DNA of 23,070 bases from Saccoglossus kowalevskii (GCF_000003605.2 NW_003109113.1:43318-66387); one strand, 5' to 3'. Positions 9,000 to 18,615 are shown, counted from the first letter of the stretch. Notes: a model not told the origin generated them from the sequence alone. Made by a program: numbers and translations.

Positions 9000-10080
9000 A
9001 CAAAACAGTGTACTTGGTATGTTGGTAAGATTGATACAAAACTATGATGTTAACCTATGTTGTCTTGGGATTATATATAATTACATTATGATAATACATG
9101 TACCATAAAGTAATATGTGCATGTCAACTGTACCAACCAATGTATAGCGGAGGTCGATGGTCGATACTTTGTGGTACTTATGGATAACGTTAGTATTATA
9201 GATATTTTCTTCTTTTCATTTTCAGCACTACTTTAATAAAAGATAACAGTCAAATATACCAATGAAAAACATTTTAAAATTTTGCGATGTGTAAACGTTC
9301 CTGTTTAGTGATGGAATTCTATTTCCATCACTCGCTTATAATGCATCCACTGTTAACAAAGAAAAGTGTTTGAATATGACGTCAATACTTTGTAATGTGT
9401 TTAATGTTGGTGACGTAGTTCATTCCATATATGAGAAAGATTGCAATATGAGTGCAGATACATCTTTTAATGGACTGGCTAATTATATTGCTTTTTATGC
9501 TACATGTATGATTTAAAAATAAAATACTGTCTGATTTTTATGTCATTTAAAGATAGATATCTAAAATGCACTGACAGTAATTGATGAAACTGTATTGTAG
9601 ATAGGGGAATCTAATGAGGTACTTTCTCGTGACTTCAGACTGTCTCTTAAAATGGTAAACTAATTATGCATTTTCTATTTATATCTCCTGGCTCGTTTAT
9701 TTTAATTCTATTGTCTATTATTATAATTTTCTTTCTTAAAAAAATAATTTAATTTCATGAAAGAAATCACTTTTAGTTATGGTCAATTAAACATATAGAT
9801 ATTGTTAACTAAAAATAGTTATTTGTATATGCATTATATTAATTTAATTAAGTATGCTATAAAATATTATTTAAATTTTGAAATATGTGTCACATAGCTA
9901 TATACTAGGTAGGCTACTACTGATAGCTTCTGCATTTCAATGTCAAAAATATATTCAATAAATGAAAAAGGCTTTTAAATGTCAAAGTGCTAAACTATAG
10001 AATGTCCTACCAGAGTATTTGTAATTTAACAAATTTTAAAATGCAATTTTAAAAAAATATATTGCCTCTTTATATGTGAA
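9000..10080. other. AT-rich noncoding stretch with one CRE palindrome
   Basis: No supported gene. A third TGACGTCA occurs at 9377-9384, with a TGACGT half-site near 9411. From about 9660 to 10080 the sequence is very AT-rich and of low complexity. Confidence 0.55.
9377..9384. promoter_or_regulatory. Consensus CRE palindrome TGACGTCA
   Basis: Third perfect CREB/ATF consensus in the window, followed about 33 bases on by TGACGTAG. Function inferred. Confidence 0.33.
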
Positions 10081-10084
10081 TATG

Positions 10085-10213
10085 GGTATATTTTGTTTTA
10101 TACTATTTTGTAACACATTTTCTGTATGTGAGTTTTATTTTACAGGGCCTCACAGGAAAGCAGCTTTTTTATAAATTTATAACTTCCCTATATTGAATAA
10201 AGAAATTTAAAAA
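10085..10213 (+). mobile_element. 3' end of a non-LTR retrotransposon copy
   Basis: Contains GGGCCTCACAGGAAAGCAGC (10145-10164), then an AT-rich stretch, then CCCTATATTGAATAAAG with AATAAA at 10196-10201 and an A-rich tail. A block of the form 'GGCCTCA..GGAAAGCAG ... GAATAAAG' followed by A is characteristic of the 3' UTR of jockey/CR1-like LINEs in many invertebrates. This comes from general knowledge of the families; no search was run. The copy is 5'-truncated, with no reverse-transcriptase frame visible upstream, and lies in plus orientation. The left boundary is approximate. Confidence 0.5.
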
Positions 10214-10780
10214 ATTCACTTTGAAAAGTTTTTAATTAGTGTGTCCCAAAAAATTGAAGCAAATTAAACACCGCCCTCTATAGATGAACAATAAAAACAA
10301 AGTAATTGAAAATGGAAACAAAACATATTCAGCTGGAAAAATATTCTGATGAGTTCTGTGAATTTCTCTCAAATCCATCAGACTGTCACTTTTTAATATG
10401 ATCAGTAATCACAATCATAGGTCAGAAAACATCATCACTATCAAATTGAAAATAAGATAGTCAATACCATGGTCATCATCGGCAAAAATATAAGATAAAC
10501 ACAAGAAAAACTTATTGCTAATATAAAAAATATGTTAGATTATAGTAGTTCAATTGCAACATTTGTGATTTATCTTAATTGAAACACGAAGATCATCTTC
10601 TTGTTTGCAACCTGGCTAAACAAATTGGCAATAGTAATTGTTTTAAGAATTGTCTGGGAAAAATAATCTAGCCACCACCATGGCTAGACTAGAATTCTCC
10701 ATTATAGCTGTGTTATCCTAACAGTTTTGCTCAATATTGTATTCAATATATTTATTATATGCAGTAATCCTGCAAAATTG

Positions 10781-10979
10781 TACTGTAAATGCATTAATTA
10801 TTCACTGGGTTTTAATTCCGCTATTTTCACTGAATAGTAAAATCCACTAACTTAAATCCATGTGAATATGTAAAATAACAATAAAACTGACAAATTCATG
10901 AAATTAAAAGACAGTGAATATGCTCAAAACATCAAAATTGCGAAATTAAATGTCATTGAAAATAACTGGTTTTACAGTA
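10781..10979. mobile_element. MITE copy 1, TA/CTGTAAA termini (non-autonomous DNA transposon)
   Basis: Starts TACTGTAAA and ends TTTACAGTA, so CTGTAAA...TTTACAG is flanked by TA on both sides, as in Tc1/mariner-type target duplications. The terminal inverted repeats extend imperfectly inward for about 50 bases. The internal motifs TTATTCACTGGGTTTTAATT and GTGAATATGTAAAAT are shared with the copy at 16568-16779, which shows that this is a dispersed family. It is about 199 bp long and non-coding. A plus frame at 10898-11149 that starts inside it is spurious. Confidence 0.75.
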
Positions 10980-11530
10980 ACATATATAGTTTGGTGTGTA
11001 TGTATTATTTCTGCATTACATTAATAGTGAAATGTACTTTGGCTACTGCCAATATTTCTACATGGTCCTATGCAAACACAATTTACATATTAATTCAATC
11101 GATATGTAACTACTCTAGTTCTTCACTACTAGAAATTTTGATAATTTGATGGCATTAACAAGATAAATGCAATTCTTTCAAATTTCGCTATTTTCCCTCA
11201 CTTGCAAAAAAACATGTCACTTGTGAAATTATGTGCGTTATAAATTATTTATACACTTGCATATTTATGAACTCAAGTGACATTTACACAGAATTGTGTA
11301 GTGATGTTGATTTTTCTAATTTGTGTCTGATTGATGCACCTCACCGAATGGAGGGTGGCGCCTGCTCCTAGCCAATCCAATTGTTTTATTTGAATTTGTA
11401 TAAAACAGACTTCAAATGAACTCTCTTTATAGATTTGTATTGATAAGAATAAACATGCTTTTGCTGACTTCAGGGACTTGGTTAAAAAAATAAGATTATT
11501 TATCATCATCTATAAATAATGATTTCATAG
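10980..11530. other. AT-rich noncoding stretch
   Basis: No gene supported. A short patch at about 11335-11375 is richer in G+C (GGAGGGTGGCGCCTGCTCC) but shows no structure I can assign. Confidence 0.5.
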
Positions 11531-11539
11531 TGGAGAAGA

Positions 11540-11885
11540 AATGATTTATTAGGACTGAGGGCGCTCTTTGTAACCAAGCCATGACTCAGTGGGCTTGGAA
11601 CCTCTCTTCGTTGGTCCCAGTTATATATTCGCTGACATCATGTAACCATGGTAAATAGAACAAAGGATGAGACCATGATTGACTTTTCAAGATGCCAGAA
11701 CCGTTACTAGTTATCGGCCTCTCGTGGCTTGGCACGCTGTAACACTTGAGGCGAGAGTCAGCCAAAGAGCCTCCCTTGGAAAATACTATAAACTGTTCAA
11801 TTTTGCTGCTAGGGATTTTTACCATTTGATGAATTAAGACATTCTTTTGAAATCCCATGTTTGTAGGGCCTAGTAAAATTTTCAC
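11540..11885 (-). other. Block of lower A+T with an unassigned 99-codon minus frame
   Basis: Composition shifts to near-balanced here. A minus frame (11885-11586) of 99 codons is open, with GPTNMGFQKN near the start and EYITGTNEERFQAH at the end. It has no recognised motif, no clear acceptor and no polyadenylation context. Inverted repeats are present: CCAAGCC (11574-11580) with GGCTTGG (11592-11598) around an AP-1-like TGACTCA (11582-11588), and CTCTCG/CGAGAG around 11717-11757. It may be an old mobile-element or gene fragment. Confidence 0.22.
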
Positions 11886-11921
11886 TGGTCCAAAATACTG
11901 TATCTGAGATGTTGCAATACA

Positions 11922-13008
11922 GATTTAATCATCACAATCATTGACCCAAAATTATTATCATCATGATCATTGACCCAAGATTATAATCATTATAATCATT
12001 GACCTAAGATTATAATCATCATAATCATTGACCCAAGATTATAATCATCATAATCATTGACCTAAGATTATAATCATCATAATTATTGACCCAAGATCAT
12101 AATCATCATAATCATTGACCTAAGATTATAATCATCATGATCATTGGCCCAAAATTCTACTCATCGCAATAATTTACCCAAGATTATAATCATCATAATC
12201 ATTGCCCCAAGATTATAATCACCATAATCATTGACCTAAGATTATAATCATCATAATTATTGACCTAAGATTATAATCATCATAATTATTGACCTAAGAT
12301 TATAATCATCATAATCATTGACCTAAGATTATAATCATCATAATTATTGACCTAAGATTATAATCATCATAATCATTGACCCAAGATTATAATCATCATA
12401 ATTATTGACCTAAGATTATAATCATCATAATCATTGACCTAAGATTATAATCATCATAATTATTGACCTAAGATTATAATCATCATAATCATTGACCTAA
12501 GATTATAATCATCATAATTATTGACCTAAGATTATAATCATCATAATCATTGACCTAAGATTATAATCATCATAATCATTGACCTAAGATTATAATCATC
12601 ATAATTATTGACCTAAGATTATAATCATCATAATCATTGACCTAAGATTATAATCATCATAATCATTGACCTAAGATTATAATCATCATAATTATTGACC
12701 TAAGATTATAATCATCATAATCATTGACCTAAGATTATAATCATCATAATTATTGACCTAAGATTATAATCATCATAATCATTGACCTAAGATTATAATC
12801 ATCATAATTATTGACCTAAGATTATAATCATCATAATCATTGACCTAAGATTATAATCATCATAATCATTGACCTAAGATTATAATCATCATAATTATTG
12901 ACCTAAGATTATAATCATCATAATCATTGACCTAAGATTATAATCATCATAATTATTGACCTAAGATTATAATCATCACTGTCATTGCCCCAAGATTATA
13001 AGATTATA
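11922..13008. repeat. 29-bp minisatellite, about 37 units
   Basis: The tandem unit is ATTGACCTAAGATTATAATC plus ATCATAATC. The G of GACC (or its equivalent position) falls at 11943 + 29k for every k from 0 to 36, so no net indel has accumulated over about 1.07 kb. Units from about 12262 to 12958 are nearly identical. Those at 11943-12233, and the last one, carry several substitutions. A single C/T position gives two unit types (AATCATT or AATTATT). Each unit holds the 10-bp palindrome GATTATAATC. There are no spacers, so it is not a CRISPR array, and TAA stops close the frames. No gene flanks it closely. Confidence 0.97.
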
Positions 13009-13276
13009 GTTTTCTCTAACAGAAGAAGCCATCACATTATAAGGTGAAATAGATATCACATTATAGATTATACATTAGTTTGATCGGTTGTTTACTGGAT
13101 AAAAAAAGTTGAGCCCTAAAACAAACGTGACACACATCCCACCAAAGAAAAACTGTATTTCTTATCTGAAAAAATTGAATGGAAGCTATAGGCATATTTG
13201 ATAACATATATTATTATACATCTGTCACCGTAGCACCATAAATTACAGCGTTCTGTAATTTTGCGGTATTTTACAG

Positions 13277-13450
13277 GGTATTTTCATCCTACCATATTAG
13301 GAAATGTGAATTCCAAATATGGAATGATTATGCATGGCTGCCACCAGGGTTTGACTGGACTCCACACAAAGTTCGCTGATTCTGTTCTAAATTTTTTGGA
13401 TTTCGGCATTCCCATGATGTATCCTTGGAAGGAAAAGATGTATATTAATA
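13277..13450 (+). pseudogene. Degenerate PET-domain-like coding remnant
   Basis: After an acceptor-like GCGGTATTTTACAG (ends 13276), frame 3 is open for 33 codons. It contains NDYAWLPPGF (residues 16-25) and then TPHKV before a TGA at 13377-13379. Prickle/Testin-type PET domains carry a closely similar Y-x-W-V-P-P-G-L motif followed by a P..V segment. The downstream sequence in frame 1 (NFLDFGIPMMYPWKEKMYIN) has Leu, Val/Ile-Pro and Glu-Lys at spacings like the next part of that domain. The copy would then have one stop and one frame change. A fold-back element starts at 13451. PET proteins act in planar polarity and the cytoskeleton. Identification rests on one short motif and may be coincidental. 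Confidence 0.3.
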
Positions 13451-13575
13451 AGGTTATTATGAGGATACCTCAAAGTATGCACTCAGACAGTACTCTGTCA
13501 CATCGACCTGCTTGTCAGTTGATACTCTCGCTGTACTGACTTCATGCATATTTTGAGGTATCCTCGTAATGACCT
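13451..13575. mobile_element. Fold-back (MITE-like) element
   Basis: AGGTTATTATGAGGATACCT (from 13451) followed by CAAAGTATGCA is complementary, with three mismatches, to the segment ending at about 13575 (TGCATATTTTGAGGTATCCT...). This gives outer arms of about 31 bp. Pairing continues imperfectly inward, with a CAGTAC block shared by both arms. No other copy is visible in the window. The 92-codon plus frame at 13261-13539 runs into it and is not a gene. Confidence 0.6.
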
Positions 13576-14026
13576 CATGAAGGTGTCTCTAATGTTAATT
13601 GCAATCCTAAATAACTGAATAATTACCAAGAACTATTTTAGACATGCACTACACATTTTAGACAGGTAAAAAAATTCATTTGACAGGCAAAATCTTTACA
13701 AACCTGTCTAATATTCATTGAAAATTATCTGTAAGTTACAAAATATTGCTAAATAATCAACAAAAAATAGAAAAAAAGTCTATGGCTACAACTGCTATTT
13801 TTCATTTCAATAAAAAAAAATTTAGACAGGCACTTTCTATTTTCTGGTTATTACGCTGCCCTCTACCATTTCCTATATTTTATATTTATCCGTTCTAGCA
13901 GCTTTCACCAATTTAAAATTTGAGCGCAATCACATTACACAAAATTGATAAGTTACCTGGTGCTGACGAAGGAGCGGTGTTTTATGATATTTGTCATGCC
14001 TGCTTACTGGTGATGAATATGCTATG

Positions 14027-14053
14027 TGACCTCAGGTCAACCTAGAAAGGTCA
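14027..14053. promoter_or_regulatory. Cluster of three nuclear-receptor half-sites
   Basis: TGACCT-C-AGGTCA (14027-14039) is an everted repeat with a one-base spacer. A further AGGTCA follows at 14048-14053. Binding by a nuclear receptor is inferred from the motif only. Confidence 0.33.
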
Positions 14054-14216
14054 CTGTTGCCGGGCAACTGTAAACAGTGCATGTGCTTTGGTAGTCGAAG
14101 GAAATGGCAGACTATATTTAGTGTCAGACTTGAATAAGAAGGAAACACCCTTGCAATGGCTGCTTATAACACCTGTCTACTTGTGAAAATTAAATTAATA
14201 CAAAATGTATATAAAA

Positions 14217-14229
14217 TGACCTTTGAACC
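14217..14229 (-). promoter_or_regulatory. Nuclear-receptor DR1 element
   Basis: TGACCTTTGAACC reads GGTTCA-A-AGGTCA on the minus strand, a classical DR1 as bound by HNF4/RXR-type receptors. It lies 164 bases after the half-site cluster at 14027. Function inferred. Confidence 0.38.
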
Positions 14230-14971
14230 TTCATTCAGCTATTATTATTGTATTGGAAACAGATTTTATAAAATGGCAGTTTATCAAAAGTTGTCATTAT
14301 TCAACAAAATTATACTTGCCTAGAATTATGTAGAATGTAATAGATCATTATTACATAAATTTAAAATAGAATATATTGTATCATTATAGAATAATATAAA
14401 ATGTCAGACATTTATAGAATATAGAATTACGTTAACAGCATTTTGTTGCAATTTTCAGTTAATAATACAAAATTATATAAAATTATGATAACAATAATAT
14501 TAATTGAATTTTTTTCTCAGTTAATAACAATACATTGTAATATGTAGACAACAAAACAAAAAATGAAAATATAAAGCACTAGTACCTATATGGAGAATTG
14601 TAATCACGTCTATTTTAACCCACTTTCCAGTTTGTCGATTTTTGTCAATTGGCAAATGATAGGATTTATAATATCTATTTCAGGCCAAAATATGACTGGG
14701 AAATACTGACTTTAATAACAATTTGGCAAACCCTATTTAGAGGATTTTATTTAGTATCATTTAATTTTATTAGTTTATTTCAAGATATAGATACATAAAA
14801 TTTAGTATAATACTATTAACTTACTATAATATATTGACCATGGGTATACTTAATTTATATTCTGTTATAGTTTGTACATTAAAATATTTATTTTAATATC
14901 TATTTAAGTACATATCTGTTATCTACATTTTATTAACTTCCATATAAAACTGTCAATAAAAAATATATTTT

Positions 14972-15187
14972 TTAAAGAAGAAGAAGAAGGGAAAAAGGTA
15001 AATATTGCCTATCTTTGTCACTCATGTCTTTAATATTACCTCCCTTAGTTACTTGTGTTACCTGGGTGAATTTTAATTTAACCTTACCAATGTCACATTT
15101 TTTTCCCCAGCCAGCGGCAACTTTGTATTTTTCAACAAAATCTTTATTTGGATCACATAGACAATAGCCAATTTTCAATTTTTTCAA
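14972..15187 (-). pseudogene. S1 (chymotrypsin-like) serine protease exon fragment
   Basis: On the minus strand the frame contains CLCDPNKDF (15163-15137), then VEKYKVAAGWGKK (GWG at 15112-15104), then a Gly, a Leu and alternating Val. This matches the region of S1 proteases before and after the conserved GWG (usual form CLPxP..F.....C.V.GWG.t...G.....L..V.V), with correct spacing. Pro has become Cys in CLP. A good donor, CAG/GTAACA, lies at 15062/15061, so the exon would be about 15062-15187; a second donor, ATTG/GTAAGG, lies upstream of it. The His, Asp and Ser catalytic exons are not visible nearby, and the 3' part is a low-complexity lysine/leucine run over GAA repeats. It is an isolated exon or a relic; protease activity cannot be claimed. 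Confidence 0.42.
14976..14991. repeat. Short GAA-type simple repeat
   Basis: AAAGAAGAAGAAGAAGGG, about four GAA units. It lies under the C-terminal part of the protease-like frame on the opposite strand. Confidence 0.7.
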
Positions 15188-15189
15188 AT

Positions 15190-15890
15190 TCTATGTGGGC
15201 ATGCTATTTTTTCATTTTAAAACTGTTTAAAATTATTTTTGTTATTATTTATTTAAAAGTTTCAAAATCATTCACCTCATTTTCTCATTTGAGCTTTGAA
15301 CACAGAAGAGTTCAACAAGAACGATATATACAATTAGGTATCTCTGAATTAGGTATATCTGTTTATCTCACATTTCTGTTACTTCCCAAGATAAAAGTTC
15401 AAGAGCAGGTTTAAATAAGAATGACAATGAGTAGCATCTTTGGCTGACGTCTGTTGCATTGTCAATATATAGTATATCACTTTACTTAACCTTCAGGTTT
15501 GCATATATAGTGATGGTATTTTATTGTAATCACTGTAAAAGCATTCATTGCTGTTTATACCAGTATCTACCTAATATGAGGCCATGTTATTTTTATTACT
15601 TTGCATTACCTTGTAATTCGCAGATTTCTATTTACCCTGCTTCAGCTGAGTACATTGTCAGTATGCCAACATAAATACCAATAATGTTCCAATGATTTGA
15701 TGGCTAGAGGGGCCTAACAAACTGGTGTATATCACAGTGATTCCTATTTCATTGTCGAACGCCGAGAAACTTGAATGATTAACAGCATTGGGAAATGCTT
15801 ATTGTTATTTAAATGAGCTGAGGTTGATTTCACGCTGCGCTGTTAAAGAAATGCATGTCTGGATTTGTAATCAGTTTACAATAGTGCAAA
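15190..15890. other. AT-rich noncoding stretch
   Basis: No supported gene. Plus frames at 15148-15414 and 15459-15674 lack splice or family evidence. The last 70 bases lead into the GC-rich islet and could hold a promoter, but I see no TATA or initiator match worth calling. Confidence 0.5.
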
Positions 15891-15910
15891 TCACACACTC
15901 AGCGTGTACT

Positions 15911-16071
15911 CATGTCGTACAGCTTCACCCTCAAACCAGCCTCCACTAAAAAGATATGGCGCCTAGGTGACGGGTTGTCGTCGCACGCTGCTATGAGCGC
16001 GTACTCATTACGGGGGAGCATTCTGAATCGTCTAAAGGAGGACCGGAATTTTGCCGCTCGTAGTAGAAGGT
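15911..16071 (+). CDS. Candidate first coding exon in a CpG-rich islet
   Basis: Base composition jumps to about half G+C with many CpG. From ATG at 15911 the frame reads MSYSFTLKPASTKKIWRLGD, continues through a second ATG at 15993, and ends SLRGSILNRLKEDRNFAARSR, 53 codons. It runs into AGAAG/GTAAACAC, an acceptable donor, leaving AG of a split codon; in-frame TAA follows at once. The second ATG has a better context (purine at -3). The opposite strand is also open over 60 codons (16081-15899) and has an acceptor-like CCTCCTTTAG, so strand is not certain. The basic, Ser-rich reading matches no family I know. Downstream exons cannot be joined with confidence. Confidence 0.38.
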
Positions 16072-16567
16072 AAACACTCAACTCTTGTTGTTGTTATTAA
16101 TCAGCTGAGTTCACCACAAGTTGCACATCTCCAGTATTTGGCGTGAATGTCATTCTATTGTGGTGTGTAGGGTGTGAGATAATGAACATGTACTGTCTTA
16201 TCTGGTATAGAGATAGAGCTACTAGTACTACAGCTTTAGGTACCTACCATGATGAGACAGTCATTGTAAGGCAATGCTATAGAATGACAGAACACAACAA
16301 ACACACTTGATTACACCTGACAACATTTGCCGTCAAGGATATAAAGTCATTGTACATGTCCACTGATTGTGTGTTGCACCATCAAATTTAATAGATTTCT
16401 CTCACTGCAAGCTAGGTGTTGAGATTATTCTGTTGTTGTATGCACCTATATACCAAGGTGAGGTTATTGCATGCCCCTAGCTAATTCATCATTTCCATGG
16501 TACATGTTAAATTTTGTTTGGGGAAGAGTGAAAAGACTAAAGTATTTTTTGAAGATTATACATTAAA

Positions 16568-16779
16568 TACTGTAAAGGGGGTAATTATTCACTGGGTTTT
16601 AATTTAGCTTATTTCGCTGACTGGAAAAATGCGCTATATTAAAACACAGTGAATATGTAAAATTTAGCATAGAACACATTATCTAAATGACGAAACCGTG
16701 AATTTAAAACCCACTGAATATGCCTGAAATGATAAATCAGTGAAATTTAAACCCAGTGAAAATTAGTCATTTTACAGTA
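16568..16779. mobile_element. MITE copy 2, TA/CTGTAAA termini
   Basis: Begins TACTGTAAA and ends TTTACAGTA. The two ends are inverted repeats for about 55 bases with some mismatches: TAATTATTCACTGGGTTTTA at the left against AAACCCAGTGAAAATTAGT at the right. It shares the end sequences and internal ACAGTGAATATGTAAAAT-type motifs with copy 1 at 10781-10979. It is about 212 bp with no coding capacity. The TA at each outer edge fits a Tc1/mariner-like target duplication, so an autonomous partner elsewhere would have supplied the transposase. Confidence 0.8.
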
Positions 16780-16789
16780 GGTGGTGAGG

Positions 16790-17250
16790 ATGGCACAAAC
16801 AATCTTGTTTGTCTGCAGCACCCCCTAAAAATATTTAACATGGCAATTTTTCTTTATAGAATTCACTAACATGCATGCCATTCACATTATTTTCCAGTGT
16901 ATGGTCGTGTACATTTTGTTCCAATACCTGGCAACACAACAGTCATTGTGTACTACCTAATGTACACAATATTATATTCCCCATGATACCTGTGCCATTG
17001 TTTTCCTACATTTAAAAATATCAATAGAAACAACATATGATAGGATTGATATATTAAATTGACATTTAGCTTGACATACATGTTGAATAATAAATTAATT
17101 GTTGGAATTTGCAGTAAAATGTAAATATTGATGTGTCTTTATAGCTTGATTTCTTTTGACATAAAATTTGATAACAACAGGAATAGGCTTAACATATGAT
17201 AGCAAAAGACATTCTGAACAACATAGCTTATTATTCTTGTTTAAATGTAA
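16790..17250. other. AT-rich noncoding stretch
   Basis: I see no gene or repeat that can be supported here. Confidence 0.5.
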
Positions 17251-17254
17251 TAAT

Positions 17255-17545
17255 ATGGATTACTATATTTTAACAGGATTTTATTTTCTCCGAAAACCAA
17301 AAATCGGGTTTACACATTTAATTTATTTTCAAATGTTTTGTGAAGTAATGTGTCCCCCACCCTTTTTGAATTTATTAATGATAATTAGCTCTACATTTTA
17401 TATAAGAAATGTTGTGTGTAAATCATCTAGTGTGTGTGGGCTGCTGCTGTTGCTATTGTTGGTTGCAACACGCACAGTTATATTTTATTTGTTTGGCGAG
17501 TACTGTGTAGACATTGTACGAATAAGTAGTATCAGGTGCGAGTAG
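17255..17545 (+). CDS. Unassigned hydrophobic open frame
   Basis: Longest open frame of the window: 125 codons from an upstream TTG at 17168, or 96 from the first ATG at 17255. It ends in TAG. It has a hydrophobic stretch around FLNLLMIISSTFYI and a leucine run (GLLLLLLLVA) coded by CTG/TTG repeats, giving two possible membrane segments. A GTGCGAG donor-like site is at about 17536. No conserved motif and no initiation context. About 0.3 frames this long are expected by chance at this composition, so it is only mildly unusual. It may be chance. Confidence 0.2.
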   Translation: MDYYILTGFYFLRKPKIGFTHLIYFQMFCEVMCPPPFLNLLMIISSTFYIRNVVCKSSSVCGLLLLLLLVATRTVIFYLFGEYCVDIVRISSIRCE

Positions 17546-17549
17546 GATT

Positions 17550-18615
17550 AACCCTGAAAATATAGCATTATCCTAGCCTGTGGTGCTACAGCTGATTGCT
17601 ATACATACCACACAGTGATACCTTGGTGTATATTATCATATACTGCAGTGTTCATATGTGAACATTCTTTGTAGTGTCATTGTGACATCCATGGCTCCAG
17701 TTCTGCAGTAAATGTTTGTCAGAATATTGATATTATAATGGCGATCAGAGGTCAAAATAATGGCTAGTGTCCCAAGTCATGTAGCCAGATAGAATTTAGC
17801 TTTAATATTGAATTATCAAAATAAATAAAAACTTTTACTCTTTAATTGATATTAAAATTAAGACTCAGTAAAAATCCTTTTTAAAATTTCTAATTGCAAG
17901 TTCTTCTTAAGTATAAATCAAGAATGGTCTTTTTTTTGTGAAAAAATACTTATTAAGACAATTTTATTCTCAACATGTCTAATGAGCAGACAACATTTAT
18001 TTTCAATATCAACCCTCTGTTATGTTTTTCCTCTCAGTTTGTTTAATAAAAACACCACACACATTCTATACTTTCTTAGCAGCATGACTTACAGTGGGTT
18101 TTCCCATGCTGTTACTTGACTACATTTAATCCAATGAGTTACATCCACATGTCTAGTCTTGTCTGTTCAACATTTAGATCAGTCAACTTTTGTGGATGGA
18201 TACAGCTACAGTTATATGAAGTCTGTGTGTATATCATATAGCGAACCTGTACTATCCCTAATGTAAAATATTCAATTTGTTTTCAACGAGTTTGAGTCAT
18301 GTTGATTCAAATCACCTAACAACTTAATCACAGTGGAAAATGAGATACGCTAATAGGTATCATAAAATTAGGCATATCACTTTATATATAGCTACTGTAC
18401 TGTAATCCATTAACACATTAACCAAAATTAATTTATATAATGCTGACAGCCAGATAATTTGAGGCAATTTGCAACAAGTAAATTTAACAAAAGTCATTGT
18501 GATTCTCAAAAGATTCAAGAGAAATATACAGTTTATGAAATTAAAATAGTCAGCAGTAAACGTATAATATACGCATCAGTGACTAGAGTGTTGAAAATCT
18601 ACACTTAAACCAGAT
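17550..18615. other. AT-rich noncoding stretch
   Basis: No gene, RNA or repeat structure that I can support. Confidence 0.55.

Larger units (their letters stand above)
13580..14960. other. AT-rich noncoding stretch with nuclear-receptor-like sites
   Basis: No supported gene. Two receptor-type motifs occur at 14027-14053 and 14217-14229 (listed separately). 14260-14960 is very AT-rich. Confidence 0.55.

Noticed and set aside
10898-11149. 83-codon plus frame
   Set aside because: Starts inside MITE copy 1 and continues into AT-rich sequence with no signals.
11922-13008. CRISPR-like array
   Set aside because: The 29-bp units are directly adjacent with no unique spacers, and the context is eukaryotic. 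It is a minisatellite.
13261-13539. 92-codon plus frame as a single gene
   Set aside because: It crosses from the PET-like remnant into the fold-back element and uses the wrong frame for the motif YAWLPPG.
10271-13865. CTCF-like CGCCCTCT/AGGGCGCT motifs (about 10271, 11559, 13857)
   Set aside because: Matches cover only the short core and differ from one another. Too weak to call binding sites without a matrix score.
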